A DNA stretch of 58,953 nt from Gammaproteobacteria bacterium (GTDB lineage Bacteria; Pseudomonadota; Gammaproteobacteria; Xanthomonadales; Xanthomonadaceae). A model generated the notes under the pieces. It saw only the letters and a program-made list of their open reading frames with translations, was not told where the DNA came from and did not search any database. Location of the stretch: positions 1-58,953 of the forward strand of contig JANXRY010000020.1 in NCBI GenBank assembly GCA_025356635.1, written 5' to 3'. Made by a program: the position numbers and the translations under genes. The first letter of the stretch is position 1; each line of letters starts with the position of its first letter. Below, one piece after another: positions 16,770-25,461 of this stretch.

Positions 16770-17730
16770 CGGGCATCAGCGCAAGTGCCCGCAAGCAAGC
16801 GTGGCGATGCTCAGGCCCGTGCCCAGGCGGGAGTCGTTCGCTGGGCAGCGCCAGCGCATAACGGCAACCGTTGCGTTCCGCGTCGATGACCCAGCGGGTA
16901 AAGCGGCGAATTTTCGCTTCGTAGGGCAAACCGTAGACGGCATTCCAGTCCAGGAAAATCTCCCGTGCTACGGCTGATTCGTATTCGCGCGAGAGCAAAC
17001 GGTCGGCGCGCGCTGAAGCTTTCCAGGCGATCTGGCGCAAGGGATCGCCCGGGCGATAGTCGCGCAGATGGTGCGGTTGTTCGCCCTGATTGCGCACATG
17101 CGCGGATTGCCCGTCGCCGAGTGCTTCCGGCAGTGGCGGCGCGTTTGCCTCCGGCGCTGGATACACCAGCCATTGGCCTTGCGGGCGCAACCAGCTCCAG
17201 GCGCGCGCCAGGCCGAGCGGCCGCAACGTGCTCAAGCGCAAGCGCCCGGGCCGGAACCAACCGCGACGCGTGGTCGGCAGGGTCAAGATCGCTTCCACTT
17301 CATCGCCAGCGGGCAAGTCGAAGCCCGTCGTGGCGCCATCGCAGAGCAATTCCATGCCCGGGCGGTCGCGGCGGCCTTCGGCATCGAAGCACAGCCGAAG
17401 TTGCATCGCCTGGCCGGCAGACACCGGCTCGGCATGCACGGACTTCAAACGCAGGCCGGAGAGCGCGAGATGCGCTTGCACCAGACTATTCTGGGCGATG
17501 CCGGCGAGCAGGAAAACCAGCAGCAACGCGGGATTATTGTTGTAGTTCAAGCCGCCGATCAGCATCGAAAAAAGCATCACGGCGATGAACAGGCCGAACG
17601 CGGTCGGCAGCACGTAGATGCGGTTGCGGGTGATCCGCACCGGCAAGAGTTCCGGTTGGCGCGGGCGAATCAAGGCCAGCGCGGCCATGCGGTCGCCGAA
17701 GCGTTCAACGGCATCGCGCACAGCCGCCAC
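16762..17730 (-). CDS. DUF58 domain-containing membrane protein
   Basis: 322 residues. Two adjacent N-terminal hydrophobic segments (LPTAFGLFIAVMLFSMLIGGLNYNNNPALLLVFLLAGIA) precede a soluble part with PLGLARAW and the DUF58 block GEQPHHLRDYRPGDPLRQIAWKASAR. DUF58 proteins accompany MoxR ATPases and resemble adaptor or vWA-like partners. GTG 17730 is 1 nt after the moxR stop; the internal ATG at residue 15 is also possible. Confidence 0.88.
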   Translation of the reverse strand: MAAVRDAVERFGDRMAALALIRPRQPELLPVRITRNRIYVLPTAFGLFIAVMLFSMLIGGLNYNNNPALLLVFLLAGIAQNSLVQAHLALSGLRLKSVHAEPVSAGQAMQLRLCFDAEGRRDRPGMELLCDGATTGFDLPAGDEVEAILTLPTTRRGWFRPGRLRLSTLRPLGLARAWSWLRPQGQWLVYPAPEANAPPLPEALGDGQSAHVRNQGEQPHHLRDYRPGDPLRQIAWKASARADRLLSREYESAVAREIFLDWNAVYGLPYEAKIRRFTRWVIDAERNGCRYALALPSERLPPGHGPEHRHACLRALALMPDG

Positions 17731-17731
17731 G

Positions 17732-18685
17732 TCAGTCCACGGCGACCGATTTCAGGATCGACGCGGCGAGCGCATCGCGACCCTCGGACTCGGCTTCGGG
17801 CACCAGCCGGTGCGCGGCGACTTCGCCGAACAAAGCTTGCACATCTTCCGGGCGCGCGTGCTCGCGCCCGGCGATCAATGCATGCGCACGTGCGCCTTGC
17901 AACAGCGCCAGACCCGCACGCGGCGACAGCCCCACGCGCACACCGCGATGGCGGCGACTGGCGGCGAGCAATGCCTGCACGTAGTCCACCAGCGCCGGAC
18001 TGGCGTGGATATTCGAGGCGGCGTCGCGCAAGGACATGACATCGGCTTGCGACAGTTTCGGCATCGCCCGCGCAACCAGATCGCGGCGATCGCTGCCGGC
18101 GAGCATCTCGCGCTCCGATGCGGCATCCGGATAACCCAGCTTGATCCGCATCAAGAACCGGTCGAGTTGCGAATCGGGCAATGGGAATGTGCCGGCGAGG
18201 TCGACCGGATTCTGCGTGGCGATCACAAAAAACGGCTGCGGCAAGTAGTGACAGACGCCATCGACCGTGACCTGCCACTCGGCCATTGCTTCGAGCAGGG
18301 CGCTTTGCGTGCGTGGCGGCGCCCGGTTGATTTCATCAGCCAGCAATAGCTGCGCGAAAATCGGGCCCGGATGAAAGCGGAACTCACGCGCGGTTGGATC
18401 AAAGATCGACACGCCGAGGATGTCCGACGGCAACAGGTCGGAAGTGAACTGCATGCGCTGGAAATCCAGGCCCAGCGTTGCTGCCATCGAGCGGGCCAGT
18501 GTGGTCTTGCCCAGGCCTGGAAGATCTTCCACCAGCAGGTGTCCGCCGGCGAGCAAGGTGGCGAAAGCAAGGCCGATTTCGCGCGGTTTGCCCAACACCA
18601 ACGCATTGACCTGAGTAATGGCTTCGGCCAGCGATTGGCGAACGGGGTCGGTTAGCATGACGGGGTTGGCGAGCGGTGCTGACAT
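17732..18685 (-). CDS. MoxR family AAA+ ATPase
   Basis: 317 residues. Walker A is DLPGLGKTTLARSMA, Walker B is LLLADEINRAPPRTQSALLEAM, sensor 1 is VIATQNPVD, the arginine finger region is LPDSQLDRFLMR, and the C-terminal lid contains GLSPRAGLALL. MoxR ATPases act as chaperones for complexes with vWA or DUF58 partners. First gene of the moxR-DUF58-tgpA-slp operon, divergent from the GT39 gene. ATG 18685 gives the full N-terminal helix; ATG 18658 is an alternative. Confidence 0.92.
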   Translation of the reverse strand: MSAPLANPVMLTDPVRQSLAEAITQVNALVLGKPREIGLAFATLLAGGHLLVEDLPGLGKTTLARSMAATLGLDFQRMQFTSDLLPSDILGVSIFDPTAREFRFHPGPIFAQLLLADEINRAPPRTQSALLEAMAEWQVTVDGVCHYLPQPFFVIATQNPVDLAGTFPLPDSQLDRFLMRIKLGYPDAASEREMLAGSDRRDLVARAMPKLSQADVMSLRDAASNIHASPALVDYVQALLAASRRHRGVRVGLSPRAGLALLQGARAHALIAGREHARPEDVQALFGEVAAHRLVPEAESEGRDALAASILKSVAVD

Positions 18686-18710
18686 GGAGAATCCGGTGTC
18701 CGAAGGGGCG

Positions 18711-20585
18711 ATGAGCGGGGCGATAGAGTTTCATGCTGGCATGAATCCACGTCGCCTGCGCGTGATCTTCTTCGTGCTCTGGGGCGTGCTGCTATTGGCC
18801 AAGGTCGCGTTGGCGGCGCGTCTGCCCTTGTTCGTGGACGAGGCCTTCTATGCCTGGGAAGGCCGACATCTGGACTGGGCCTATTCCGATGTGCCGGGCC
18901 TGACGGCCGCCCTGATGCGGCTTGGCACTGAACTTGGCGGCAATCATGTGCTGGCGCTGCGCGCGCCATTCCTGCTGTTGGGCGCCTGGCTGCCGTGGCT
19001 GGTGCGTGGCATTGCCCGGCGTTGGTTCGGCGAGCGGGCCGGCGAACAGGCAGGTTTGCTGGCGCTGGCGATGCCCTTGTCGGGTCTGCTGGGCGTGCTG
19101 GCCCTGCCCGATGTTCCGCTGGTCGTATCAGCGCTGCTCTGCCTTGATGTCCTTGCCAGGCTGCGCGCGCGCATCACCTATTCGGTCTTGCTGGAACTGG
19201 CGCTTGCCTTGGTGATGGGCGCGTTCAGCCATTACCGTTTTGCAGCTGTGATCGTTGCCGGATTGGCGGGAATTTTGTTGGATGCGCGCGGACGTGCCTT
19301 GTTGCGCGACGTCCGGATTTGGGTGGTGTTGCTGGTGGGCGCGTGCGCCTGGTGGCCGTTATGGCAGTGGAACCTGGAGCATGGCGGCGCCGGCTGGCGG
19401 TTCCAGTTGCTCGATCGCAATCCCTGGAGTTTCCATGCCGATGGCATCGAGTGGTTGCCGATCCAGTGCCTGCTGGTGACGCCGCCCTTGTTCGTGCTCC
19501 TGCTCGCGACCCTGATCACGGCGTGGCGCAAACGCAACGAGCCGGATTCGCCATGGCGATTGCTGTTTGGAATCACTGTCGTCGCGGTGCCCGGTTATTT
19601 CCTGCTGGGATTTTTCGCCGACCGCGAGCGCGTGAGTTTCCATTGGCCGCTCGCCGGTTGGTTGCTGCTGATTGTGGCAGCGCCGGGCCTGCTGGCTGGC
19701 TGGTCGCAATCGACGCGACGCATTCTGTGGACGACAGCTGCCACCGCGATGATGCTGTGCCTGCTCTGGCTCGTAGCCGCAAGCAGCACGCACCACCGGC
19801 GCTCGCTCGCGCTCAGTCGACTCTATCCCGAGCCGTTCGCCGGCACCGACGAAGTTTCCGATTGGCTTGCGCGCAAGGGCATCGATTCGACAACGCCAAT
19901 CATCGCCAGCGATTTCGAAATCGCCGCGCAATTGGCTTTTCATCTCGACCGATCAGACATCCGCGTGCTCGACGACCCGCTCAACCATAAGCATGGTCGC
20001 GCGCAACAGTTGCAGGCCTGGGGATTGGTGCTCGATAGCGCCTCGCAATTGCCGCCCGGGCCAGCCTGGCTGATTGTCGATGACAGCGTGACGCCACTGA
20101 AATTGCGATTGCTGGCCTACCATCGTCGCTGCGAAGTCATGGGCCGTTTGCCACCACCCGAGGTGTTGCAGGTGGATCATGGACTCAAGCGTTACCTGCG
20201 GTACCGTCTCGAAGCGCCCGGAAAATACCGTGACTGCATCGCGCCGGCGCTGGCCTGGGTCGATGCGCCATTACCGGGGGCGAAAGTGGCGGGTGCCGTC
20301 GATATTCGTGGCTGGGCATTCAAGGATGGCGTGGGTCTGGATCGCGTCGAAGTGCTACTCGATGGCCGTTCACTGGGCAATGCTGACTACGGCGTGGCCA
20401 TGCCCGGCGTGCAGGGATTCTGGAAGATATCGACCGATCCAAACCAGCCGCGGGTGGGATTCAACATGACCGTGAACACGACCAGACTGGCGCCGGGGCG
20501 GTACTGGCTGGGATTGCGCCTGCATGGCAGCGATGGCAGCGTCGAAGCATGGCCGGAACAACGCCTGATCGTGGCGCCACGTTGA
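18711..20585 (+). CDS. GT39-type membrane glycosyltransferase with C-terminal Ig-like domain
   Basis: About 624 residues. The first periplasmic loop has the catalytic Asp-Glu (LFVDEAFYAWEGRHLDW) of the ArnT/PMT fold, followed by about ten membrane helices up to residue 390 and a soluble C-terminus. The last 120 residues (GAVDIRGWAFKDGVGLDRVEVLLDG...) look like an Ig/beta-sandwich domain fused to the transferase. The family moves sugars from polyprenyl phosphates onto lipids or proteins on the periplasmic side. The start is uncertain: ATG 18711 has AAGGGG very close; ATG 18684 shares a CATG with the moxR start; ATG 18741 is just before the first helix. Confidence 0.78.
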   Translation: MSGAIEFHAGMNPRRLRVIFFVLWGVLLLAKVALAARLPLFVDEAFYAWEGRHLDWAYSDVPGLTAALMRLGTELGGNHVLALRAPFLLLGAWLPWLVRGIARRWFGERAGEQAGLLALAMPLSGLLGVLALPDVPLVVSALLCLDVLARLRARITYSVLLELALALVMGAFSHYRFAAVIVAGLAGILLDARGRALLRDVRIWVVLLVGACAWWPLWQWNLEHGGAGWRFQLLDRNPWSFHADGIEWLPIQCLLVTPPLFVLLLATLITAWRKRNEPDSPWRLLFGITVVAVPGYFLLGFFADRERVSFHWPLAGWLLLIVAAPGLLAGWSQSTRRILWTTAATAMMLCLLWLVAASSTHHRRSLALSRLYPEPFAGTDEVSDWLARKGIDSTTPIIASDFEIAAQLAFHLDRSDIRVLDDPLNHKHGRAQQLQAWGLVLDSASQLPPGPAWLIVDDSVTPLKLRLLAYHRRCEVMGRLPPPEVLQVDHGLKRYLRYRLEAPGKYRDCIAPALAWVDAPLPGAKVAGAVDIRGWAFKDGVGLDRVEVLLDGRSLGNADYGVAMPGVQGFWKISTDPNQPRVGFNMTVNTTRLAPGRYWLGLRLHGSDGSVEAWPEQRLIVAPR

Positions 20586-20594
20586 TTTTGCGAC

Positions 20595-21167
20595 TCAGGG
20601 GATGTTGAAGCCCGCCTCGCGCAGGGCTTGCGCGACGGCAATCAGGGGCAGTCCGACCAGCGCCGTCGGATCGCGCGTCTCGATCGCTTCGAACAAGGCG
20701 ATGCCCATGCCTTCGGATTTGAAGCTGCCGGCGCAGTCCCAGGGTTGTTCGGCCTGCAGGTAGCGTTCGATTTCCAATGCATGCAACCGGCGGAAACGGA
20801 CGCGAGTGACATCCGCGAAGGGCAGTGTGCGATTGCTGGCGTCATGGCGGAGGCAGACGGCGGTGTGGAAAACCACGGTTCGGCCCGAGCAGGCGGACAG
20901 TTGTTCGACGGCATTGGCAAAGCCGCCGGGTTTGCCAAGTATGCGACCGTCGAGGTCGGCGACCTGATCGGAGCCGATCACCCAGTCCGTGGGCCGGTGC
21001 GTTGCCACGACTCGGGTCTTGGCTTCGGCCAGGCGTTTGGCTAGATCGATTGGCGATTCATTCGCATCGGCGGTTTCATCCACGTCCGGTCGTTCGGTTG
21101 CGAACGGAATGCCCAGCCGCTCCAGGAGAACGCGGCGATATGCCGAGGTCGAGGCCAGGACCAGCAT
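20595..21167 (-). CDS. yceF: Maf-like nucleotide pyrophosphatase, YceF type
   Basis: 190 residues. LVLASTSAYRRVLLERLG with P-V-D-E-T at positions 28-32, IGSDQVADLDGRILGKPG with the catalytic Asp, and CAGSFKSEGMGIALFE plus DPTALVGLPLIA match YceF, a 7-methyl-GTP pyrophosphatase that clears modified nucleotides. In E. coli yceF is beside yceD-rpmF; here it is nearby but on the opposite strand, with one gene between. It follows the upstream membrane-protein gene with no gap. Confidence 0.9.
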   Translation of the reverse strand: MLVLASTSAYRRVLLERLGIPFATERPDVDETADANESPIDLAKRLAEAKTRVVATHRPTDWVIGSDQVADLDGRILGKPGGFANAVEQLSACSGRTVVFHTAVCLRHDASNRTLPFADVTRVRFRRLHALEIERYLQAEQPWDCAGSFKSEGMGIALFEAIETRDPTALVGLPLIAVAQALREAGFNIP

Positions 21168-21647
21168 TCAGGCGTCGCTGGGTCGGCGCAGGGTCGGCGG
21201 CTCGCGTCGAGCGGCTTCGGTCGCCGCCTCGGTCAGGGAGGCCAGGTCGGCGCCAGCCTTTTCGAGTTCTTCCAACTGCCCGCCCAATCGGGACAGGACC
21301 CGTTCCAGGGCCGCGCAGGCTTCATCCAGTTCGGCCTGGCTGGCGGAGCCACCGTTCTTCTGGATCCAGAGGCGATGCTGGAGGACATCGCGCTTGGCTT
21401 CCCGGATGGGCAGGCCGCTGTCGAGGGAGGCTTGGGCGACCGCAGCGATGTCGGTCGGCACCCGATCCACGAGGGTGCGCAGGGAAGTCATGCGCCGCTG
21501 GGTGCGGTCGAGCAGGGCTTCGACGGCATCTGCGAGGTCGAGCAGTCGGATCAGGGTCTGGCGCCGGCGATGGTGCTGCCACTGCTGCCAGCCGAGCACG
21601 AAAATCAGCGCCAGAAGCACCAAGCCGAGAATGAGAAATGGCAACAT
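21168..21647 (-). CDS. Membrane-anchored coiled-coil protein, unknown
   Basis: 159 residues. An N-terminal helix (LPFLILGLVLLALIFVLGW) followed by a basic WQQWQHHRRR stop-transfer, then predicted long helices with heptad-like leucines (LIRLLDLADAVEALLDRTQRRMTSL, LERVLSRLGGQLEELEKAGADL). The layout resembles LemA-like or cell-envelope coiled-coil proteins, but I cannot assign a family. ATG 21647 has AGGAAG 6 nt upstream. It abuts yceF and probably shares its message. Confidence 0.7.
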   Translation of the reverse strand: MLPFLILGLVLLALIFVLGWQQWQHHRRRQTLIRLLDLADAVEALLDRTQRRMTSLRTLVDRVPTDIAAVAQASLDSGLPIREAKRDVLQHRLWIQKNGGSASQAELDEACAALERVLSRLGGQLEELEKAGADLASLTEAATEAARREPPTLRRPSDA

Positions 21648-21770
21648 GTGGGCTTCCTGTGTGGTGACAAGTCTGCACCACGCCGGCAAGTGGCCGCAAA
21701 CCGGGTCGGCCGGGGGTCTGGCGGGTGCCGTTGAATGGCGGTAAGCCCCCGCCAGACATCGGGTTTTTGT

Positions 21771-21800
21771 TTGACAGCAATGGGCCCGTACTCGTAATAT
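21771..21800 (+). promoter_or_regulatory. Sigma70 promoter for the yceD-rpmF-fab operon
   Basis: TTGACA (21771-21776, perfect -35) and TAATAT (21795-21800) with an 18-nt spacer. The predicted start is near 21807, only about 3 nt before the yceD ATG, so the mRNA would be almost leaderless. This is the best-matching promoter visible in the window and heads the long operon. Confidence 0.75.
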
Positions 21801-21809
21801 AGCCGGCTT

Positions 21810-22325
21810 ATGTCCGTGACCCTGCCTCCGGTGGTCGATGCTTGGCGCATGGTCGCGGTTCGCCGTTGTTTCGAGGGCAAGCTTGGCCTCGCCGAGTTTT
21901 CCCGCTTGCGGGGCAGCTTGGTGGATACCAAGGGCGAGTGCGGGTACGGGCTCGAATTCGGACGTGACGAGCACGATCAGGCTTACGTGGATGTCCGGGT
22001 TTCGGCACGATTGCCATTGCTGTGCCAGCGCACGTTAGTGCGCTACCTGCAATCGGTGGAAATCAGCCAGAGGCTTGGGCTGGTCACCGCCGAAGCTCAG
22101 GAATCGGCGTTGCCGGAGGGTGTCGAACCCGTGCTGGTAGCCGATTCCGGTGAGCTTCGACCGGCTGATTTGATTGAAGATGAATTGATTCTAGCGTTGC
22201 CGGTAGTGCCGATTGATCCGGATTCGTCCGCCCCCGACCTTGCTTGGCAGGGCGACGAGCAGGAACAGGAAAACCCCCATCCTTTCGCCGCGCTCGCGGG
22301 GCTGAAAGAGAAACTGAAGCAGTAG
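21810..22325 (+). CDS. yceD: YceD/DUF177 family 23S rRNA accumulation protein
   Basis: 171 residues. The N-terminus aligns with E. coli YceD ([19 protein letters not shown] against LPLTLDPVRTAQKRLDYQG), and the ending [16 protein letters not shown]...[13 protein letters not shown] is the strongest match. YceD is needed for normal 23S rRNA levels in E. coli and is fused in transcription to rpmF. The E. coli CQRC pair is reduced to CQRT here, so a Cys2 metal site is not intact. There is no Shine-Dalgarno; the ATG directly follows the promoter. Confidence 0.88.
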   Translation: MSVTLPPVVDAWRMVAVRRCFEGKLGLAEFSRLRGSLVDTKGECGYGLEFGRDEHDQAYVDVRVSARLPLLCQRTLVRYLQSVEISQRLGLVTAEAQESALPEGVEPVLVADSGELRPADLIEDELILALPVVPIDPDSSAPDLAWQGDEQEQENPHPFAALAGLKEKLKQ

Positions 22326-22338
22326 TTGGAGAAACGAA

Positions 22339-22533
22339 ATGGCCGTTCAAAAATCCCGTCGTACCCCGTCCACCCGTGGCATGCGCCGTTCCCACGACGC
22401 GCTGCCGAGCAAACAGCTGGCGACCGACACCACCACCGGCGAGACCCACGTGCGCCACCACATCACCAAAGACGGCTTCTATCGCGGCCGCAAAGTGATC
22501 GACGTCAAGTCGGCGGTTGAAGTCGAAGAGTGA
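22339..22533 (+). CDS. rpmF: 50S ribosomal protein L32
   Basis: 64 residues. [21 protein letters not shown] and [15 protein letters not shown] are diagnostic of bL32. Cysteine-free form (no zinc ribbon), as in E. coli. TTGGAGAAACGAA provides a Shine-Dalgarno. It lies 13 nt after yceD. Confidence 0.98.
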   Translation: MAVQKSRRTPSTRGMRRSHDALPSKQLATDTTTGETHVRHHITKDGFYRGRKVIDVKSAVEVEE

Positions 22534-22571
22534 TGTCATCGCCCGTTTCGGCGGGTTGAAGGTATTCTGAA

Positions 22572-22592
22572 GCGGCGGGCCTGGCCCGCCGC
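22572..22592 (+). terminator. GC-rich hairpin in the rpmF-fabH gap
   Basis: GCGGCGGGC (22572-22580), loop CTG, GCCCGCCGC (22584-22592): a perfect 9-bp stem with no poly-T tail. It may attenuate or stabilise the message between the ribosomal and fatty-acid genes. A weaker hairpin (CCCG/CGGG) lies at 22543-22556. Confidence 0.4.
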
Positions 22593-22635
22593 GACTGTTT
22601 CCGACCTGTGCTACGGGTCCGCAATGGGGGTTGGC

Positions 22636-23610
22636 ATGACGATTTTCGCGCGTATCGCCGGTACCGGCAGCTACCTGCCCGAGAAAGTGCTGACCAATGC
22701 CGACCTCGAAAAGCTGGTCGACACCAGCGACGAATGGATCGTCAGCCGTAGCGGCATCCGCGAACGCCACTTGGTCGGTGATGGCCAGACCACCAGCGAT
22801 ATGGCGGTGGAAGCCGCCAAAAAGGCGATGGAAGCTGCCGGCGTCGACGCTTCCGAACTTGAGCTGATCATCGTCGGCACCACCACGCCGGATTTCATCT
22901 TTCCGTCCACTGCCTGCCTGGTCCAGAACCGGTTGGGTGCGCTCGGTTGCGCCGCCTTCGATGTCAACGCCGCGTGCTCGGGGTTTCTGTTCGGGCTAAC
23001 CGTCGCCGACAAATTCATCCGTTCCGGCTCAGTCAAAACCGCTCTGGTGATCGGCGCAGAATCACTGACCCGCATGCTCGATTGGTCCGACCGCAACACC
23101 TGCGTGTTGTTCGGCGACGGCGCCGGCGCCGTGGTGCTCAAGGCCGACAGCGAGACGGGCATTCTTTCCACGCACTTGCATGCCGACGGCAGCAAAAAAG
23201 ATTTACTGCATTGTCCGGTGGGTGTTTCCGCAGGCTTCAACGAAGGCGAGAAGAACGCCGGCGTGCGCGTGCTTATGACCGGCAGCGACGTGTTCAAATA
23301 TGCGGTAAAAGCGCTCGATAGCGTCGTTGAGGAAACGCTCGCCGCGAACGGTCTGGATCGTCACGCGATCGACTGGCTGATTCCGCACCAGGCCAACCTG
23401 CGCATCATCGAAGCCACGGCCAAGCGCCTGGACATGCCGATGGAGCGGGTGATCGTCACCGTGCACAAACATGGCAACACCTCGTCCGGATCGGTGCCGT
23501 TGGCGCTCGACGAAGCCGTGCGTTCGGGCAAGGTCCAACGCGGCCAGCTTTTATTGCTCGAAGCCTTCGGCGGCGGCTTCACCTGGGGCGCGGCGTTACT
23601 GCGCTACTGA
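22636..23610 (+). CDS. fabH: Beta-ketoacyl-ACP synthase III
   Basis: 324 residues. Initiates type II fatty acid synthesis by condensing acyl-CoA with malonyl-ACP. Cys in [10 protein letters not shown], His in [11 protein letters not shown] and Asn in HGNTSSGS form the triad; the N-terminal [17 protein letters not shown] is canonical. ATG 22636 has GGGGG 7 nt upstream; ATG 22624 in frame is possible. The usual plsX gene is missing between rpmF and fabH. Confidence 0.96.
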   Translation: MTIFARIAGTGSYLPEKVLTNADLEKLVDTSDEWIVSRSGIRERHLVGDGQTTSDMAVEAAKKAMEAAGVDASELELIIVGTTTPDFIFPSTACLVQNRLGALGCAAFDVNAACSGFLFGLTVADKFIRSGSVKTALVIGAESLTRMLDWSDRNTCVLFGDGAGAVVLKADSETGILSTHLHADGSKKDLLHCPVGVSAGFNEGEKNAGVRVLMTGSDVFKYAVKALDSVVEETLAANGLDRHAIDWLIPHQANLRIIEATAKRLDMPMERVIVTVHKHGNTSSGSVPLALDEAVRSGKVQRGQLLLLEAFGGGFTWGAALLRY

Positions 23611-23631
23611 TTTCCTGTCGAGGCTTCGCAG

Positions 23632-24576
23632 ATGATCCACTCGCTTGCTTTCGTATTCCCCGGCCAGGGCTCGCAGAGTCTGGGCATGTTGTCCGAACTG
23701 GTGGCCGCGCACCCAGTCGTGCGCCTTGCCTTCGATGAAGCCTCTGCTGGTTGTGGCGTCGATCTCTGGGCGCTTTCGCAGCAAGGGCCGGAAGAACAAC
23801 TCAACCAAACCGAATTCACCCAGCCAGCCTTGCTTGCGGCCGGTGTCGCGGTGTGGCGCGCCTGGAACGCCGCTGGCGGTGCGCAACCGGCCCGATTCGC
23901 TGGCCATAGTCTGGGCGAATACGCAGCCCTGGTCGCCGCCGGTGCGATTTCTCTGGCCGATGGCGCCAGGCTGGTACGCGAACGCGGACGTCTGATGCAG
24001 GCGGCGGTGCCGGTTGGTACTGGTGCGATGGCTGCTGTACTCGGTGCCGAGGATGCGCTGGTCGCCGAAGTTTGCGCGCAGGTATCCGGCGAAGGAGTCG
24101 TGGTGCCGGCCAACTACAACTCGCCCGGCCAGATCGTGATCGGCGGCCACGCCGCCGCCGTCGATCGTGCCATTGCCGAACTCGGCGCGCGCGGCGTGCG
24201 CAAGATCGTCAAGCTTGCCGTCAGCGTGCCTTCGCACACGCCTCTCATGCGCAATGCCGCGCAGCAGTTGGGCGAAGTGATGGCGGCGATAGCCTGGAAG
24301 ATGCCGGATCGCCCGGTGATCCAGAACGCCGATGCCAAGGCGCACGATTCCGTCGAAGCGATTCTCGATGCACTGGTCCGCCAGCTCTATCTGCCGGTGC
24401 GCTGGAGCGAGTGCATGCAGGCGATGGCCGCAGACGGCGCCACCCGTTTCGTCGAATGCGGCCCGGGCAAGGTCTTGTCTGGTCTCGCCAAACGTATCGA
24501 CAAGTCGCTGGAAGCGCGCGCGATCGGAATGCCCGCCGACTTCGACGTGGCCATCAACGAACTCAGGGAAGGATAA
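23632..24576 (+). CDS. fabD: Malonyl-CoA:ACP transacylase
   Basis: 314 residues. LAFVFPGQGSQ, the catalytic Ser in GHSLGEYAAL, active-site Arg/Gln regions and the catalytic His in VSVPSHTPLM are all present. Transfers malonyl from CoA to ACP for FabH and FabF. GAGG before ATG 23632; 21 nt after fabH. Confidence 0.97.
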   Translation: MIHSLAFVFPGQGSQSLGMLSELVAAHPVVRLAFDEASAGCGVDLWALSQQGPEEQLNQTEFTQPALLAAGVAVWRAWNAAGGAQPARFAGHSLGEYAALVAAGAISLADGARLVRERGRLMQAAVPVGTGAMAAVLGAEDALVAEVCAQVSGEGVVVPANYNSPGQIVIGGHAAAVDRAIAELGARGVRKIVKLAVSVPSHTPLMRNAAQQLGEVMAAIAWKMPDRPVIQNADAKAHDSVEAILDALVRQLYLPVRWSECMQAMAADGATRFVECGPGKVLSGLAKRIDKSLEARAIGMPADFDVAINELREG

Positions 24577-24581
24577 TCTCC

Positions 24582-25325
24582 ATGGACAAGCAGTTCAGCG
24601 GCGAAATCGTCCTGGTCACCGGCGCCAGCCGTGGCATCGGTGCCGCTATCGCCGACACCCTGGCCGCACGCGGCGCCAAGGTCATCGGCACCGCCACCAG
24701 CGAATCCGGCGCGCAGGCGATTGCTGAACGCATGGCCGCTTCGGGCGGCGTTGGCCGCGTGCTCAACGTGACCGATGGCGCCGCCATCGACGCACTGGTA
24801 GACGCCATCGCCAAGGAATTCGGGCCGATATCCATTCTGGTCAACAATGCCGGCATCACCCGTGACAACCTGCTGATGCGCATGAAAGAAGAAGATTGGC
24901 AGGCGATCATCGACACCAACCTGACCTCGGTGTTCAAGGCCAGCAAGACGGTGCTGCGCGCGATGATGAAGGCGCGCAAAGGCCGGATCATCTCGATCGC
25001 TTCCGTGGTCGGCGTCACCGGCAATGCCGGCCAGGCCAATTACGCAGCGGCCAAGGCCGGGATCATTGCCTTCAGCAAATCGCTGGCCAAGGAAATCGGC
25101 AGCCGCGGCATTACCGTCAATGTGGTCGCCCCAGGCTTTATCGAGACCGACATGACCCGCGACCTCCCCGAGGACGCCAAGACCGCGATGATGGGCCAGA
25201 TCGCTCTCGGCCGACTGGGCCAGCCGCAGGACATCGCCGAGGCCGTGGCCTTCCTGGCGGGGCCGAGCGGTGCCTACATCACCGGTGAAACCCTGCATGT
25301 CAATGGCGGCATGTACATGCCCTGA
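24582..25325 (+). CDS. fabG: 3-oxoacyl-ACP reductase
   Basis: 247 residues. Short-chain dehydrogenase: cofactor motif VTGASRGIGAAIA, NNAG, catalytic Ser in ISIASVVG and YxxxK in YAAAKAG. The C-terminal ITGETLHVNGGMYMP is typical of FabG. NADPH-dependent reduction of 3-oxoacyl-ACP. ATG 24582 has GGAAGGA upstream; it begins 5 nt after fabD. Confidence 0.97.
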   Translation: MDKQFSGEIVLVTGASRGIGAAIADTLAARGAKVIGTATSESGAQAIAERMAASGGVGRVLNVTDGAAIDALVDAIAKEFGPISILVNNAGITRDNLLMRMKEEDWQAIIDTNLTSVFKASKTVLRAMMKARKGRIISIASVVGVTGNAGQANYAAAKAGIIAFSKSLAKEIGSRGITVNVVAPGFIETDMTRDLPEDAKTAMMGQIALGRLGQPQDIAEAVAFLAGPSGAYITGETLHVNGGMYMP

Positions 25326-25358
25326 GGTGCCTTTCCATACGGTCGCCGGTTTTTAGGC

Positions 25359-25364
25359 TAAAAT
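25359..25364 (+). promoter_or_regulatory. Candidate -10 element P1 for acpP
   Basis: TAAAAT followed immediately by GCGCCC. The -35 region about 17 nt upstream is poor (CATACG). It lies 97 nt before the acpP ATG. The same hexamer-discriminator pattern recurs 61 nt downstream. It would give acpP extra transcription independent of the operon promoter, as known for acpP in E. coli. Confidence 0.4.
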
Positions 25365-25419
25365 GCGCCCCTTGATCAATGCCCGGCGCAGATGGCGCCC
25401 GCCGGGTCCGCAGTTTGAT

Positions 25420-25425
25420 TACAAT
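25420..25425 (+). promoter_or_regulatory. Candidate -10 element P2 for acpP
   Basis: TACAAT followed by GCGCCC, repeating the P1 arrangement. No good -35 is visible. The predicted start near 25432 gives a leader of about 30 nt that contains the strong GGGAGGAG ribosome site. Confidence 0.4.
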
Positions 25426-25461
25426 GCGCCCGTTCGTACCCCTCCGGGAGGAGACAGTTCC

